From Petrolisthes cinctipes (Eukaryota; Arthropoda; Malacostraca; Decapoda; Porcellanidae): 64,000 bases of DNA. Numbering within the stretch: position 1 is the stretch's first letter; each line of letters opens with the position of its first letter. The position numbers and the translations under genes are program-made. Positions 12,281 through 26,422 of this stretch are shown piece after piece. A model generated the notes under the pieces. The model worked only from the letters and a program-made list of their open reading frames with translations, was not told where the DNA came from and did no database searches. The DNA is taken from the NCBI GenBank assembly GCA_033782935.1, contig JAWQEG010000412.1, positions 795,501 through 859,500 of the forward strand, given 5' to 3'.

Positions 12281-13850
12281 CAGATACCTTCTGGGACCTC
12301 TAAATATCGAATTTTCGGGTGTTTTGGGACTGAATTTGAGATATCGACTTTTTGGCACCTAAATTGTCGAATTTTAGCATGTTTTTAGCCTATATTTTGA
12401 AAATATTTTAGCACGGTGTAGGCATGTACAGATTGCTTCTGGGACCCCAAAATATTGAATTTTCGGGTGTTTTGAGCATGAATTTGAGATATAAACGGGT
12501 ACAGAAGATATGTGCACATATTGACTTTGGGCATCTAAAATATCGATTTTCAACATGTTTTGGGCCTGTATTTTGAAAATACTCTAACACTGAGTAGGCA
12601 TGTACAGATTGCTTCTGGGACCCCAAAATATTGAATTTTAGGGTGTTTTGAGCCTGAATTTGAGATATAAACGGGTACTGAAGATGCGTGCACATATCGA
12701 CTTTTGTGCACCTAAATGATCGATTTTCAGTATGTTTTGAGCATGTATTTTGAAAATACTCTAACACGGAGTAGGCATGTACAGATCGCTTCTGGGACCC
12801 CTAAATATCGAATTTTCGGGTGTTTTGGGACTGAATTTGAGATATCGACTTTTTGGCACCTAAAAGATCGATTTTTAGCATGTTTTTAGCCTATATTTTG
12901 AAAATATTCTAGCACTGTGTAGGCATGTACAGATTGCTTCTGGGACCCCAAAATATTGAATTTTCGGGTGTTTTGAGCCTCAAATTGAGATATAAACGGG
13001 TACAGAAGATACATGCACATATTGACTTTGGACATCTAAAATATCGATTTTCAGCATGTTTTGGGCCTGTATTTTGAAAATACTCTAACACTGAGTAGGC
13101 ATGTAAAGATTGCTTCTGGGACCTCTAAATATCGAATTTTCGGGTATTTTGGGACTGAATTTGAGATATCGATTTTTTGGCACCTAAAATGTCGATTTTT
13201 AGCATGTTTTTAGCCTATATTTTGAAAATATTCTAGCACAGTGTAGGCATGTACAGATTGCTTCTGGGATCCCAAAATATTGAATTTTCGGGTGTTTTGA
13301 GCCTGAATTTGAGATATAAACGGGTACTGAAGATGCATGCACATATCGACTTTTGTGCACCTAAAAGATCGATTTTCAATATGTTTTGAGCATGTATTTT
13401 GAAAATACTCTAACACGGAGTAGGCATGTACAGATCGCTTCTGGGACCCCAAATATATCGAATTTTCGGGTGTTTTGGGACTGAATTTGAGATATCGACT
13501 TTTTGGCACCTAAAAGATCGATTTTTAGCATGTTTTTAGCCTATATTTTGAAAATATTTTAGCACTGAGTAGGCATGTACAGATTGCTTCTGGGACCCCA
13601 AAATATTGAATTTTCGGGTGTTTTGAGCCTGAAATTGAGATATAAACGGGTACAGAAGATACATGCACATATTGACTTTGGGCATCTAAAATATCGATTT
13701 TCAGCATGTTTTGGGCCTGTATTTTGAAAATACTCTAACACTGAGTAGGCATGTACAGATTGCTTCTGGGACCCCAAAATATTGAATTTTCGGGTGTTTA
13801 GTGCCAGAATTTGAGATATAAACGGGTACAGAAGATGCATGCACATATCG
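12250..13850. repeat. 1.6-kb segment with a split copy at 17.56-20.16 kb
   Basis: 12.25-13.12 kb matches 17.56-18.43 kb at +5,311 (marks 'gcctcaaattgag', 'gcatgtaaagattgc', 'gatatgtgcac'). 13.15-13.85 kb matches 19.46-20.16 kb at about +6,314 (marks 'gcacagtgtagg', 'ttttcaatatg', 'gtttagtgccag'). The 1,003-bp difference between offsets equals two trimers. The second copy therefore carries two extra HOR units, or the first has lost them. Confidence 0.75.
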
Positions 13851-15249
13851 ACTTTTGGGCACCTAAAAGATCGATTTTCAGTATGTTTTTGGCTTGTATT
13901 TTGAAAATACTCTAACACGGAGTAGGCATGTACAGATCGCTTCTGGGACCCCAAAATATCGAATTTTCAGGTGTTTAGGGCCAGAATTTGAGATATAAAC
14001 GGGTACAGAAGATGCATGCACATATCGACTTTAGGGCACCTAAAAGATCGTTTTTCAGTATGTTTTTGGCCTGCATTTTGAAAATACTCTAACACGGAGT
14101 AGGCATGTACAGATACCTTCTGGGACCTCTAAATATCGAATTTTCGGGTGTTTTGGGACTGAATTTGAGATATCGATTTTTTGGCAGCTAAAATGTCGAT
14201 TTTTAGCAAGTTTTTAGCCTATATTTTGAAAATATTCTAGCACTGTGTAGGCATGTACAGATTGCTCCTGGGACCCCAAAATATTGATTTTTCGGGTGTT
14301 TTGAGCCTTAATTTGAGATATAAACGGGTACAGAAGATACATGCACATATCGACTTTTGTGCACCTAAAAGATCGATTTTCAGTATGTTTTGAGCATGTA
14401 TTTTGAAAATACTCTAACACGGAGTAGGCATGTACAGATACCTTCTGGGACCTCTAAATATCGAATTTTCGGGTGTTTTGGGACTGAATTTGAGATATCG
14501 ACTTTTTGGCACCAAAAATATCGATTTTCAGCATGTTTTGGGCCTGAACTTTGAAAATACTCTAACACGGAGTAGGCATGTACAGATCGCATCTGGGACC
14601 CCAAAATATCGAATTTTCGGGTGTTTAGGGCCAGAATTTGAGATATAAACGGGTACAGAAGATGCATGCACATATCGACTTTTGGGCACCTAAAAGATCG
14701 ATTTTCAGTATGTTTTTGGCCAGTATTTTGAAAATACTCTAACAAGGAGTAGGCATGTACAGATACCTTCTGGGACCTCTAAATATCGAATTTTCGGGTG
14801 TTTTGGGACTGAATTTGAGATATCGATTTTTTGGCACCTAAAATGTCGAATTTTAGCATGTTTTTAGCCTATATTTTGAAAATATTCTAGCACTGTGTAG
14901 GCATGTACAGATTGCTTCTGGGACCCCAAAATATCGAATTTTCGGGTGTTTTGAGCCTGAATTTGAGATATAAACGGGTACAGAAGATATGTGCACATAT
15001 TGACTTTGGGCATCTAAAATATCGATTTTCAGCATGTTTGGGGCCTGTATTTTGAAAATACTCTAACACTGAGTAGGCATGTACAGATTGCTTCTGGGAC
15101 CCCAAAATATTGAATTTTCGGGTTTTTTGAGCCTGAATTTGTGATGTAAACGGGTACTGAAGATGCATGCACATATCGACTTTTGTGCACCTAAAAGATC
15201 GATTTTCAGTATGTTTTGAGCATGTATTTTGAAAATACTCTAACACTGA

Positions 15250-17250
15250 GTAGGCATGTACAGATCGCTTCTGGGACCCCTAAATATCGAATTTTCGGGT
15301 GTTTTGGGACTGAATTTGAGATATCGACTTTTTGGCACCTAAAAGATCGATTTTTAGCATGTTTTTAGCCTATATTTTGAAAATATTCTAGCACTGAGTA
15401 GGCATATACAGATTGCTTCTGGGACCCCAAAATATTGAATTTTCGGGTGTTTTGAGCCTGAATTTGAGATATAAACAGGTACAGAAGATACATGCACATA
15501 TTGACTTTGGGCACCAAAAATATCGATTTTCAGCATGTTTTGGGCCTGAATTTTGAAAATACTCTAACACGGAGTAGGCATGTACAGATCGCTTCTGGGA
15601 CCCTAAAATATCGAATTTTCAGGTGTTTAGGGCCAGAATTTAAGATATAAACGGGTACAGAAGATGCATGCACATATCGACTTTAGGGCACCTAAAAGAT
15701 CGTTTTTCAGTATGTTTTTGGCCTGTATTTTGAAAATACTCTAACACGGAGTAGGCATGTACAGATACCTTCTGGGACCTCTAAATATCGAATTTTCGGG
15801 TGTTTTGGGACTGAATTTGAGATATCGATTTTTTGGCACCTAAAATGTCGATTTTTAGCAAGTTTTTAGCCTATATTTTGAAAATATTCTAGCACTGTGT
15901 AGGCATGTACAGATTGCTCCTGGGACCCCAAAATATTGAATTTTCGGGTGTTTTGAGCCTTAATTTGAGTTATAAACGGGTACAGAAGATACATGCACAT
16001 ATCGACTTTTGTGCACCTAAAAGATCGATTTTCAGTATGTTTTGAGCATGTATTTTGAAAATACTCTAACACGGAGTAGGCATGTACAGATCGCTTCTGG
16101 GACCCCAAAATATTGAATTTTCGGGTGTTTAGGGCCAGAATTTGAGATATAAACGGGTACAGAATATGCATGCACATATCGACTTTAGGGCACCTAAAAG
16201 ATCGATTTTCAGTATGTTTTGAGCATGTATTTTGAAAATACTCTAACACGGAGTAGGCATGTACAGATCGCTTCTGGGACCCCTAAATATCGAATTTTCG
16301 GGTGTTTTGGGACTGAATTTGAGATATCGACTTTTTGGCACCTAAAAGATCGATTTTTAGCATGTTTTTAGCCTATATTTTGAAAATATTCTAGCACTGA
16401 GTAGGCATATACAGATTGCTTCTGGGACCCCAAAATATTGAATTTTCGGGTGTTTTGAGCCTGAATTTGAGATATAAACAGGTACAGAAGATACATGCAC
16501 ATATTGACTTTGGGCACCAAAAATATCGATTTTCAGCATGTTTTGGGCCTGAATTTTGAAAATACTCTAACACGGAGTAGGCATGTACAGATCGCTTCTG
16601 GGACCCTAAAATATCGAATTTTCAGGTGTTTAGGGCCAGAATTTAAGATATAAACGGGTACAGAAGATGCATGCACATATCGACTTTAGGGCACCTAAAA
16701 GATCGTTTTTCAGTATGTTTTTGGCCTGTATTTTGAAAATACTCTAACACGGAGTAGGCATGTACAGATACCTTCTGGGACCTCTAAATATCGAATTTTC
16801 GGGTGTTTTGGGACTGAATTTGAGATATCGATTTTTTGGCACCTAAAATGTCGATTTTTAGCAAGTTTTTAGCCTATATTTTGAAAATATTCTAGCACTG
16901 TGTAGGCATGTACAGATTGCTCCTGGGACCCCAAAATATTGAATTTTCGGGTGTTTTGAGCCTTAATTTGAGATATAAACGGGTACAGAAGATACATGCA
17001 CATATCGACTTTTGTGCACCTAAAAGATCGATTTTCAGTATGTTTTGAGCATGTATTTTGAAAATACTCTAACACGGAGTAGGCATGTACAGATCGCTTC
17101 TGGGACCCCAAAATATTGAATTTTCGGGTGTTTAGGGCCAGAATTTGAGATATAAACGGGTACAGAATATGCATGCACATATCGACTTTAGGGCACCTAA
17201 AAGATCGTTTTTCAGTATGTTTTTGGCCTGTATTTTGAAAATACTCTAAC
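15250..17250. repeat. 1,003-bp hexamer tandem duplication
   Basis: Copies lie at about 15,250-16,250 and 16,253-17,250. Repeated private marks at +1,003 include 'gcatatacag', 'ataaacaggtac', 'gggaccctaaaat', 'cgaattttcaggtg', 'ttagcaagttttt', 'ttgctcctggg' and 'acagaatatgcatg'. The first copy ends with 'gatcgattttcagtatg' then 'ttttgagcatg'; the second with 'gatcgtttttcagtatg' then 'tttttggcctg', which marks the right limit. Confidence 0.8.
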
Positions 17251-17559
17251 ACGGAGTAGGCATGTACAGATACCTTCTGGGACCTCTAAATATCGAATTT
17301 TCGGGTGTTTTGGGACTGAATTTGAGATATCGACTTTTTGGTACCAAAAATATCGATTTTCAGCATGTTTTGGGCATGAATTTTGAAAATACTCTAACAC
17401 GGAGTAGGCATGTACAGATCGCATCTGGGACCCCAAAATATCGAATTTTCGGGTGTTTAGGGCCAGAATTTGAGATATAAACGGGTACAGAAGATGCATG
17501 CACATATCGACTTTTGGGCACCTAAAAGATCGATTTTCAGTATGTTTTTGGCCAGTATT

Positions 17560-20165
17560 TTGAAAATACTCTAACAAGGAGTAGGCATGTACAGATACCT
17601 TCTGGGACCTCTAAATATCGAATTTTCGGGTGTTTTAAGACTGAATTTGAGATATCGATTTTTTGGCACCTAAAATGTCGAATTTTAGCATGTTTTTAGC
17701 CTATATTTTGAAAATATTTTAGCACGGTGTAGGCATGTACAGATTGCATCTGGGACCCCAAAATATTGAATTTTCGGGTGTTTTGAGCATGAATTTGAGA
17801 TATAAACGGGTACAGAAGATATGTGCACATATTGACTTTGGGCATCTAAAATATCGATTTTCAACATGTTTTGGGCCTGTATTTTGAAAATACTCTAACA
17901 CTGAGTAGGCATGTACAGATTGCTTCTGGGACCCCAAAATATTGAATTTTCGGGTGTTTTGAGCCTGAATTTGAGATATAAACGGGTACTGAAGATGCGT
18001 GCACATATCGACTTTTGTGCACCTAAAAGATCGATTTTCAGTATGTTTTGAGCATGTATTTTGAAAATACTCTAACACGGAGTATTCATGTACAGATCGC
18101 TTCTGGGACCCCTAAATATCGAATTTTCGGGTGTTTTGGGACTGAATTTGAGATATCGACTTTTTGGCACCTAAAAGATCGATTTTTAGCATGTTTTTAG
18201 CCTATATTTTGAAAATATTCTAGCACTGAGTAGGCATGTACAGATTGCTTCTGGGACCCCAAAATATTGAATTTTCGGGTGTTTTGAGCCTCAAATTGAG
18301 ATATAAACGGGTACAGAAGATACATGCACATATTGACTTTGGGCATCTAAAATATCGATTTTCAGCATGTTTTGGGCCTGTATTTTGATAATACTCTAAC
18401 ACTGAGTAGGCATGTAAAGATTGCTTCTGGGACCCCAAAATATTGAATTTTCGGGTGTTTAGGGCCAGAAATTGAGATATAAACGGGTACAGAAGATGCA
18501 TGCACATATCGACTTTTGGGAACCTAAAAGATCAATTTTCAGTATGTTTTTGGCCTGTATTTTGAAAATACTCTAACAAGGAGTAGGCATGTACAGATAC
18601 CTTCTGGGACCTCTAAATATCGAATTTTAGGGTGTTTTGGGACTGAATTTGAGATATCGATTTTTTGGCACCTAAAATGTCGATTTTTAGCATGTTTTTA
18701 GCCTATATTTTGAAAATATTCTAGCACTGTGTAGGCATGTACAGATTGCTACTGGGACCCCAAAATATTGAATTTTCGGGTATTTTGAGCCTGAATTTGA
18801 GATATAAACGGGTACAGAAGATACATGCACATATTGACTTTGGGCATCTAAAATATCGATTTTCAGCATGTTTTGGGCCTGTATTTTGAAAATACTCTAA
18901 CACTGAGTAGGCATGTACAGATTGCTTCTGGGACCCCAAAATATTGAATTTTCGGGTGTTTTGAGCCTGAATTTGAGATATAAACGGGTACTGAAGATGC
19001 ATGCACATATCGACTTTTGTGCACCTAAAAGATCGATTTTCAGTATGTTTTGAGCATGTATTTTGAAAATACTCTAACACGGAGTAGGCATGTACAGATC
19101 GCTTCTGGGACCCCTAAATATCGAATTTTCGGGTGTTTTGGGACTGAATTTGAGATATCGACTTTTTGGCACCTAAAAGATTGATTTTTAGCATGTTTTT
19201 AGACTATATTTTTAAGATATTCTAGCACTGTGTAGGCATGTACAGATTGCTTCTGGGACCCCAAAATATTGAATTTTCGGGTGTTTTGAGCCTGAATTTG
19301 AGATATAAACGGGTACAGAAGATGCATGCACATATCGACTTTTGGGCACCTAAAAGATCGATTTTCAGTATGTTTTTGGCCTGTATTTTGAAAATACTCT
19401 AACACGGAGTAGGCTTGTACAGATACCTTCTGAGACCTCTAAATATCGAATTTTCTGGTATTTTGGGACTGAATTTGAGAAATCGATTTTTTGGCACCTA
19501 AAATGTCGATTTTTAGCATGTTTTTAGCCTATATTTTGAAAATATTCTAGCACAGTGTAGGCATGTACAGATTGCTTCTGGGATCCCAAAATATTGAATT
19601 TTCGGGTGTTTTGAGCCTGAATTTGAGATATAAACGGGTACTGAAGATGCATGCACATATCGACTTTTGTGCACCTAAAAGATCGATTTTCAATATGTTT
19701 TGAGCATGTATTTTGAAAATACTCTAACACGGAGTAGGCATGTACAGATCGCTTCTGGGACCCGAAATATATCGAATTTTCGGGTGTTTTGGGACTGAAT
19801 TTGAGATATCGACTTTTTGGCACCTAAAAGATCGATTTTTAGCATGTTTTTAGCCTATATTTTGAAAATATTTTAGCACTGAGTAGGCATGTAAAGATTG
19901 CTTCTGGGACCCCAAAATATTGAATTTTCGGGTGTTTTGAGCCTGAAATTGAGATATAAACGGGTACAGAAGATACATGCACATATTGAATTTGGGCATC
20001 TAAAATATCGATTTTCAGCATGTTTTGGGCCTGTATTTTGAAAATACTCTAACACTGAGTAGGCATGTACAGATTGCTTCTGGGACCCCAAAATATTGAA
20101 TTTTCGGGTGTTTAGTGCCAGAATTTGAGATATAAACGGGTACAGAAGATGCATGCACATATCGA
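17560..20165. repeat. Second, expanded copy of the 12.25-13.85 kb segment
   Basis: Short monomers at 17685, 18186, 18687, 19188, 19513 and 19839 show the order of trimers and dimers. The outer parts match 12.25-13.85 kb. The centre (about 18.43-19.46 kb) is the extra two-trimer block. The S at 18,08x-18,23x is preceded by an odd 'ggagtattcatg' instead of 'ggagtaggcatg'. Confidence 0.7.
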
Positions 20166-22660
20166 CTTTTGTGCACCTAAAAGATCGATTTTCAGTATGT
20201 TTTTGGCCTGTATTTTGAAAATACTCTAACAAGGAGTAGGCATGTACAGATACCTTCTGGGACCTCTAAATATCGAATTTTCGGGTGTTTTGGGACTGAA
20301 TTTGAGATATCGATTTTTTGGCACCTAAAATGTCGATTTTTAGCATGTTTTTAGCCTATATTTTGAAAATATTCTAGCACTGTGTAGGCATGTACAGATT
20401 GTTTCTGAGACCCCAAAATATTGAATTTTCGGGTGTGTTGAGCATGAATTTGAGATATAAACGGGTACAGAAGATACATGCACATATTGACTTTGGGCAT
20501 CTAAAATATCGATTTTCAGCATGTTTTGGGCCTGTATTTTGAAAATACTCTAACACTGAGTAGGCATGTACAGATTGCTTCTGGGACCCCAAAATATTGA
20601 ATTCTCGGGTGTTTTGAGCCTGAATTTGAGATATAAACGGGTACTGAAGATGCATCCACATATCGACTTTTGTGCACCTAAAAGATCGATTTTCAGTATG
20701 TTTTGAGCATGTATTTTGAAAATACTCTAACACGGAGTAGGCATGTACAGATCGCTTCTGGGACCCCTAAATATCGAATTTTCGGGTGTTTTGGGACTGA
20801 ATTTGAGATATCGACTTTTTGGCACCTAAAAGATCGATTTTTAGCATGTTTTTAGCCTATATTTTGAAAATATTCTAGCACTGTGTAGGCATGTACAGAT
20901 TGCTTCTGGGACCCCAAAATATTGAATTTTCGGGTGTTTTGAGCCTGAATTTGAGATATAAACGGGTACAGAAGATGCATGCACATATCGACTTTTGGGC
21001 ACCTAAAAGATCGATTTTCAGTATGTTTTTGTCTTGTATTTTGAAAATACTCTAACACGGAGTAGGCATGTACAGATACCTTCTGGGACCTCTAAATATC
21101 GAATTTTCGGGTATTTTGGGACTGAATTTGAGATATCGATTTTTTGGCACCTAAAATGTCGATTTTTAGCATGTTTTTAGCCTATATTTTGAAAATATTC
21201 TAGCACTATGTAGGCATGTACAGATTGCTTCTGGGACCCCAAAATATTGAATTTTCGGGTGTTTTGAGCCTGAATTTGAGATATAAACGGGTACAGAAAA
21301 TACATGCACATATTGACTTTGGGCATCTAAAATATCGATTTTCAGCATGTTTTGGGCCTGTATTTTGAAAATACTCTAACACGGAGTAGGCATGTACAGA
21401 TTGCTTCTGGGACCCCAAAATATTGAATTTTCGGGTGTTTTGAGCCTGAATTTGAGATATAAACGGGTACTGAAGATGCATGCACATATCGACTTTTGTG
21501 CACCTAAAAGATCGATTTTCAGTATGTTTTGAGCATGTATTTAGAAAATACTCTAACACTGAGTAGGCATGTACAGATCGCTTCTGGGACCCCTAAATAT
21601 CGAATTTTCGGGTGTTTTGGGACTGAATTTGAGATATCGACTTTTTGGCAGCTAAAAGATCGATTTTTAGCATGTTTTTAGCCTATATTTTTAAAATATT
21701 CTAGCACTGTGTTGGCATGTACAGATTGCTTCTGGGACCCCAAAATATTGAATTTTCGGGTGTTTTGAGCCTGAATTTGAGATATAAACGGGTACAGAAG
21801 ATACATGCACATATTGACTTTGGGCATCTAAAATATCGATTTTCAGCATGTTTTGGGCATGTATTTTGAAAATACTCTAACACTGAGTAGGCATGTACAG
21901 ATTGCTTCTGGGACCCCAAAATATTGAATTTTCGGGTGTTTTGAGCCTGAATTTGAGATATAAACGGGTACTGAAGATGCATGCACATATCGACTTTTGT
22001 GCACCTAAAAGATCGATTTTCAGTATGTTTTGAGCATGTATTTTGAAAATACTCTAACACGGAGTAGGCATGTACAGATCGCTTCTGGAACCCCTAAATA
22101 TCGAATTTTCGGGTGTTTTGGGACTGAATTTGAGATATCGACTTTTTGGCACCTAAAAGATCGATTTTTAGCATATTTTTAGCCTATATTTTGAAAATAT
22201 TCTAGCACTGAGTAGGCATGTACAGATTGCTTCTTGGACCCCAAAATATTGAATTTTCGGGTGTTTTGAGCCTGAATTTGAGATATAAACGGGTACAGAA
22301 GATACATGCACATATAGACTTTGGGCACCAAAAATATCGATTTTCAGCATGTTTTGGGCCTGAATTTTGAAAATACTCTAACACGGAGTAGGCATGTACA
22401 GATCACTTCTGGGACCCCTAAATATCGAATTTTCGGGTGTTTAGGGCCAGAATTTGAGATATAAACGGGTACAGAAGATGCATGCACATATCTACTTTTG
22501 GGCACCTAAAAGATCGGTTTTCAGTATGTTTTTGGCCTGTATTTTGAAAATACTCTAACACGGAGTAGGCATGTACAGATACCTTCTGGGACCTCTAAAT
22601 ATCGAATTTTCGGGTGTTTTGGGACTGAATTCGAGATATCAATTTTTTGGCACCTAAAAT
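20165..22660. repeat. Ordinary S-L-L trimers with one S-L dimer
   Basis: Short monomers at 20340, 20841, 21166, 21667, 22168 and 22669 give spacings of 501, 325, 501, 501 and 501 bp. Units are mostly beta type. Isolated changes include 'ggtgtgttgag' near 20,435 and 'gttggcatg' near 21,713. I saw no feature here beyond the satellite. Confidence 0.85.
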
Positions 22661-22705
22661 GTCGATTTTTAGCATGTTTTTAGCCTATATTTTGAAAATA
22701 TTCTA

Positions 22706-22716
22706 GCACTGTACAG
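22706..22716 (+). repeat. First instance of the 10-bp deletion variant of S ('gcactgtacag')
   Basis: Normal S reads 'gcactgtgtaggcatgtacag'; here ten bases (tgtgtaggca) are missing between two 'tgt' triplets. The same junction occurs at 19 places: 22706, 24659, 27533, 29025, 30018, 31657, 32472, 32787, 33278, 34271, 36559, 37374, 37689, 39007, 39322, 40817, 41132, 47246 and 47561. None was seen outside 22.7-47.6 kb. The resulting S is 138 bp. Confidence 0.88.
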
Positions 22717-24435
22717 ATTGCTTCTGGGACCCCAAAATATTGAATTTTCGGGTGTTTTGAGACTGAATTTGAGATATAAACGGGTACTGAAGATGCATGC
22801 ACATATCGACTTTTGTGCACCTAAATGATCGATTTTCAGTATGTTTTGAGCATGTATTTAGAAAATACTCTAACACGGAGTAGGCATGTACAGATCGCTT
22901 CTGGGACCCCTAAATATCGAATTTTCGGGTGTTTTGGGACTGAATTTGAGATATCGACTTTTTGGCAGCTAAAAGATCGATTTTTAGCATGTTTTTAGCC
23001 TATATTTTGAAAATATTCTAGCACAGTGTAGGCATGTACAGATTGCTTCTGGGACCCCAAAATATTGAATTTTCGGGTGTTTTGAGCCTGAATTTGAGAT
23101 ATAAACGGGTACAGAAGATACATGCACATATTGACTTTGGGCATCTAAAATATCGATTTTCAGCATGTTTTGGGCATGTATTTTGAAAATACTCTAACAC
23201 GGAGTAGGCATGTACAGATCGCTTCTGGGACCCCTAAATATCGAATTTTCGGCTGTTTTGGGACTGAATTTGAGATATCGACTTTTTGGCACCTAAAAGA
23301 TCGATTTTTAGCATATTTTTAGCCTATATTTTGAAATTATTCTAGCACTGAGTAGGCATGTACAGATTGCATCTGGGACCCCAAAATATTGAATTTTCGG
23401 GTGTTTTGAGCCTGAATTTGAGATATAAACGGGTATAGAAGATACATGCACATATTGACTTTGGGCACCAAAAATATCAATTTTCAACATGTTTTGGGCC
23501 TGAATTTTGAAAATACTCTAACACTGAGTAGGCATGTACAGATACCTTCTGGGACCTCTAAATATCGAATTTTCGGGTGTTTTGGGACTGAATTTGAGAT
23601 ATCGATTTTTTGGCACCTAAAATGTCGATTTTTAGCATGTGTTTAGCCTATATTTTGAAAATTTTCTAGCACTGAGTAGGCATGTACAGATTGCTTCTGG
23701 GACCCCAAAATATTGAATTTTCGGGTGTTTTCAGCCTGAATTTGAGATATAAACGGGTACAGAAGATACATGCACATATTGACTTTGGGCATCTAAAATA
23801 TCGATTTTCAGCATGTTTTGGGCCTGTATTTTGAAAATACTCCAACACTGAGTAGGCATGTACAGATTGCTTCTGGGACCCCAAAATATTGAATTTTCGG
23901 GTGTTTTGAGCCTGAATTTGAGTTATAAACGGGTACTGAAGATGCATGCACATATCGACTTTTGTGCACCTAAAAGATCGATTTTCAGTATGTTTTTGGC
24001 CTGTATTTTGAAAATACTCTAACACGGAGTAGGCATGTACAGATACCTTCTGGGACCTCTAAATATCGAATTTTCGGGTGTTTTGGGACTGAATTTGAGA
24101 TATCGATTTTTTGGCACCTAAAATGTCGATTTTTAGCATGTTTTTAGCCTATATTTTTAAAATATTCTAGCACTGTGTAGGCATGTACAGATTGCTTCTG
24201 GGACCCCAAAATATTGAATTTTCGGGTGTTTTGAGCCTGAATTTGAGATATAAACGGGTACAGAAGATACATGCACATATTGACTTTGGGCATCTAAAAT
24301 ATCGATTTTCAGCATGTTTTGGGCATGTATTTTGAAAATACTCTAACACTGAGTAGGCATGTACAGATTGCTTCTGGGACCCCAAAATATTGAATTTTCG
24401 GGTGTTTTGAGACTGAATTTGAGATATAAACGGGT

Positions 24436-24452
24436 ACTGAAGATCGACTTTT
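24436..24452 (+). repeat. 12-bp deletion within the L3 module
   Basis: The text 'gtactgaagatcgactttt' lacks 'gcatgcacatat', which normally follows 'gaagat'. The L is 165 bp and the trimer spacing here is 489 bp. The loss removes most of the alternating purine-pyrimidine tract. It was seen once. Confidence 0.85.
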
Positions 24453-26018
24453 GTGCACCTAAAAGATCGATTTTCAGTATGTTTTGAGCATGTATTTTGA
24501 AAATACTCTAACACGGAGTAGGCATGTACAGATTGCTTCTGGGACCTCTAAATATCGAATTTTCGGGTGTTTTGGGACTGAATTTGAGATATCGACTTTT
24601 TGGCACCTAAAAGATCGATTTTTAGCATGTTTTTCGCCTATATTTTGAAAATATTCTAGCACTGTACAGATTGCTTCTGGGACCCCAAAATATTGAATTT
24701 TCGGGTGTTTTGAGCCTAAATTTGAGATATAAACGGGTACAGAAGATACATGCACAAATTGACTTTGGGCAGCAAAAATATCGATTTTCAGCATGCTTTG
24801 AGCCTGAATTTTGAAAATACTCTAACACGGAGTAGGCATGTACAGATCGCTTCTGGGACCCCAAAATATCGAATTCTCGGGTGTTTATGGCCAGAATTTG
24901 AGATATAAACGGGTACAGAAGATACATGCACATATCGACTTTTGGGCACCTAAAAGATCGATTTTCAGTATGTTTTTGGCCTGTATTTTGAAAATACTCT
25001 AACACGGAGTAGGCATGTACAGATACCTTCTGGGACCTCTAAATATCGAATTTTCGGGGGTTACGGGACTGAATTTGAGATATCGATTTTTTGGCACCTA
25101 TAATATCGATTTTTAGCATGTTTTTAGCCTATATTTTGAAAATATTCTAGCACTGTGTAGGCATGTACAGATTGCTTCTGGGACCCCAAAATATTGAATT
25201 TTCGGGTGTTTTGAGCCTGAATTTGAGATATAAACGGGTACTGAAGATGCATGCACATATCGACTTTTGTGCACCTAAAAGATCGATTTTCAGTATGTTT
25301 TGAGCATGTATTTTGAAAATACTCTAACACGGAGTAGGCATGTACAGATCGCTTCTGGGACCCCTTAATATCGAATTTTCGGGTGTTTTGGGACTGAATT
25401 TGAGATATCGACTTTTTGGCACCTAAAAGATCGATTTTTAGCATGTTTTTAGCCTATATTTTGAAAATATTCTAGCACTGAGTAGGCATGTACAGATTGC
25501 TTCTGGGACCCCAAAATATTGAATTTTCGGGTGTTTTGAGCCTGAATTTGAGATATAAACGGGTACAGAAGATACATGCACATATTGACTATGGGCACCA
25601 AAAATATCGATTTTCAGCATATTTTGGGCCTGAATTTTGAAAATACTCTAACACGGAGTAGGCATGTACAGATACCTTCTGGGACCTCTAAATATCGAAT
25701 TTTCGGGTGTTTTGGGACTGAATTTGAGATATCGACTTTTTGGCACCTAAAAGATCGATATTTAGCATGTTTTTAGCCTATATTTTGAAAATATTCTAGC
25801 ACTGTGTAGGCATGTACAGATTGCTTCTGGGACCCCAAAATATCGAATTTTCGGGTGTTTTGAGCCTGAATTTGAGATATAAACGGGTACTGAAGATGCA
25901 TGCACATATCGACTTTTGTGCACCTAAAAGATCGATTTTCAGTATGTTTTGAGCATGTATTTTGAAAATACTCTAACACGGAGTAGGCATGTACAGATCG
26001 CTTCAGGGACCCCTAAAT

Positions 26019-26035
26019 ATCGAATTTTTTGGGAC
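26019..26035 (+). repeat. 8-bp deletion at the HOR joint
   Basis: 'cgaattttttgggactg' replaces 'cgaattttcgggtgttttgggactg', so eight bases are missing between T runs. The S-to-S spacing is 317 instead of 325. This removes the only TTCGGG in that monomer. Confidence 0.82.
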
Positions 26036-26334
26036 TGAATTTGAGATATCGACTTTTTGGCACCTAAAAGATCGATTTTTAGCATGTTTTTAGCCTATAT
26101 TTTGAAAATATTCTAGCACTGAGTAGGCATGTACAGATTGCTTCTGGGACCCCAAAATATTGAATTTTCGGGTGTTTTGAGTCTGAATTTGAGATATAAA
26201 CGGGTACAGAAGATACATGCACATATTGACTTTGGGCACCAAAAATATCGATTTTCAGCATGTTTTGGGCCTGAATTTTGAAAATACTCTAACACGGAGT
26301 AGGCATGTACAGATCGCTCCTGGGACCCCAAAAT

Positions 26335-26422
26335 ATCGAATTTTCGGGTGTTTTGGGCCTGAATTTTGAAAATACTCTAACACGGAATAGGCATGTACAG
26401 ATACCTTCTGGGACCTCTAAAT
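26335..26422 (+). repeat. 88-bp half-monomer
   Basis: Anchors at 26299 and 26387 are only 88 bp apart. The unit reads 'atcgaattttcgggtg' then 'ttttgggcctgaattttg', so a first-half start runs into a second-half continuation. The crossover lies within 'gttttgggcctgaattt', a stretch shared by both halves of L. It retains exactly one half-unit, which independently supports the dimeric origin of the 177-bp monomer. Confidence 0.87.
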
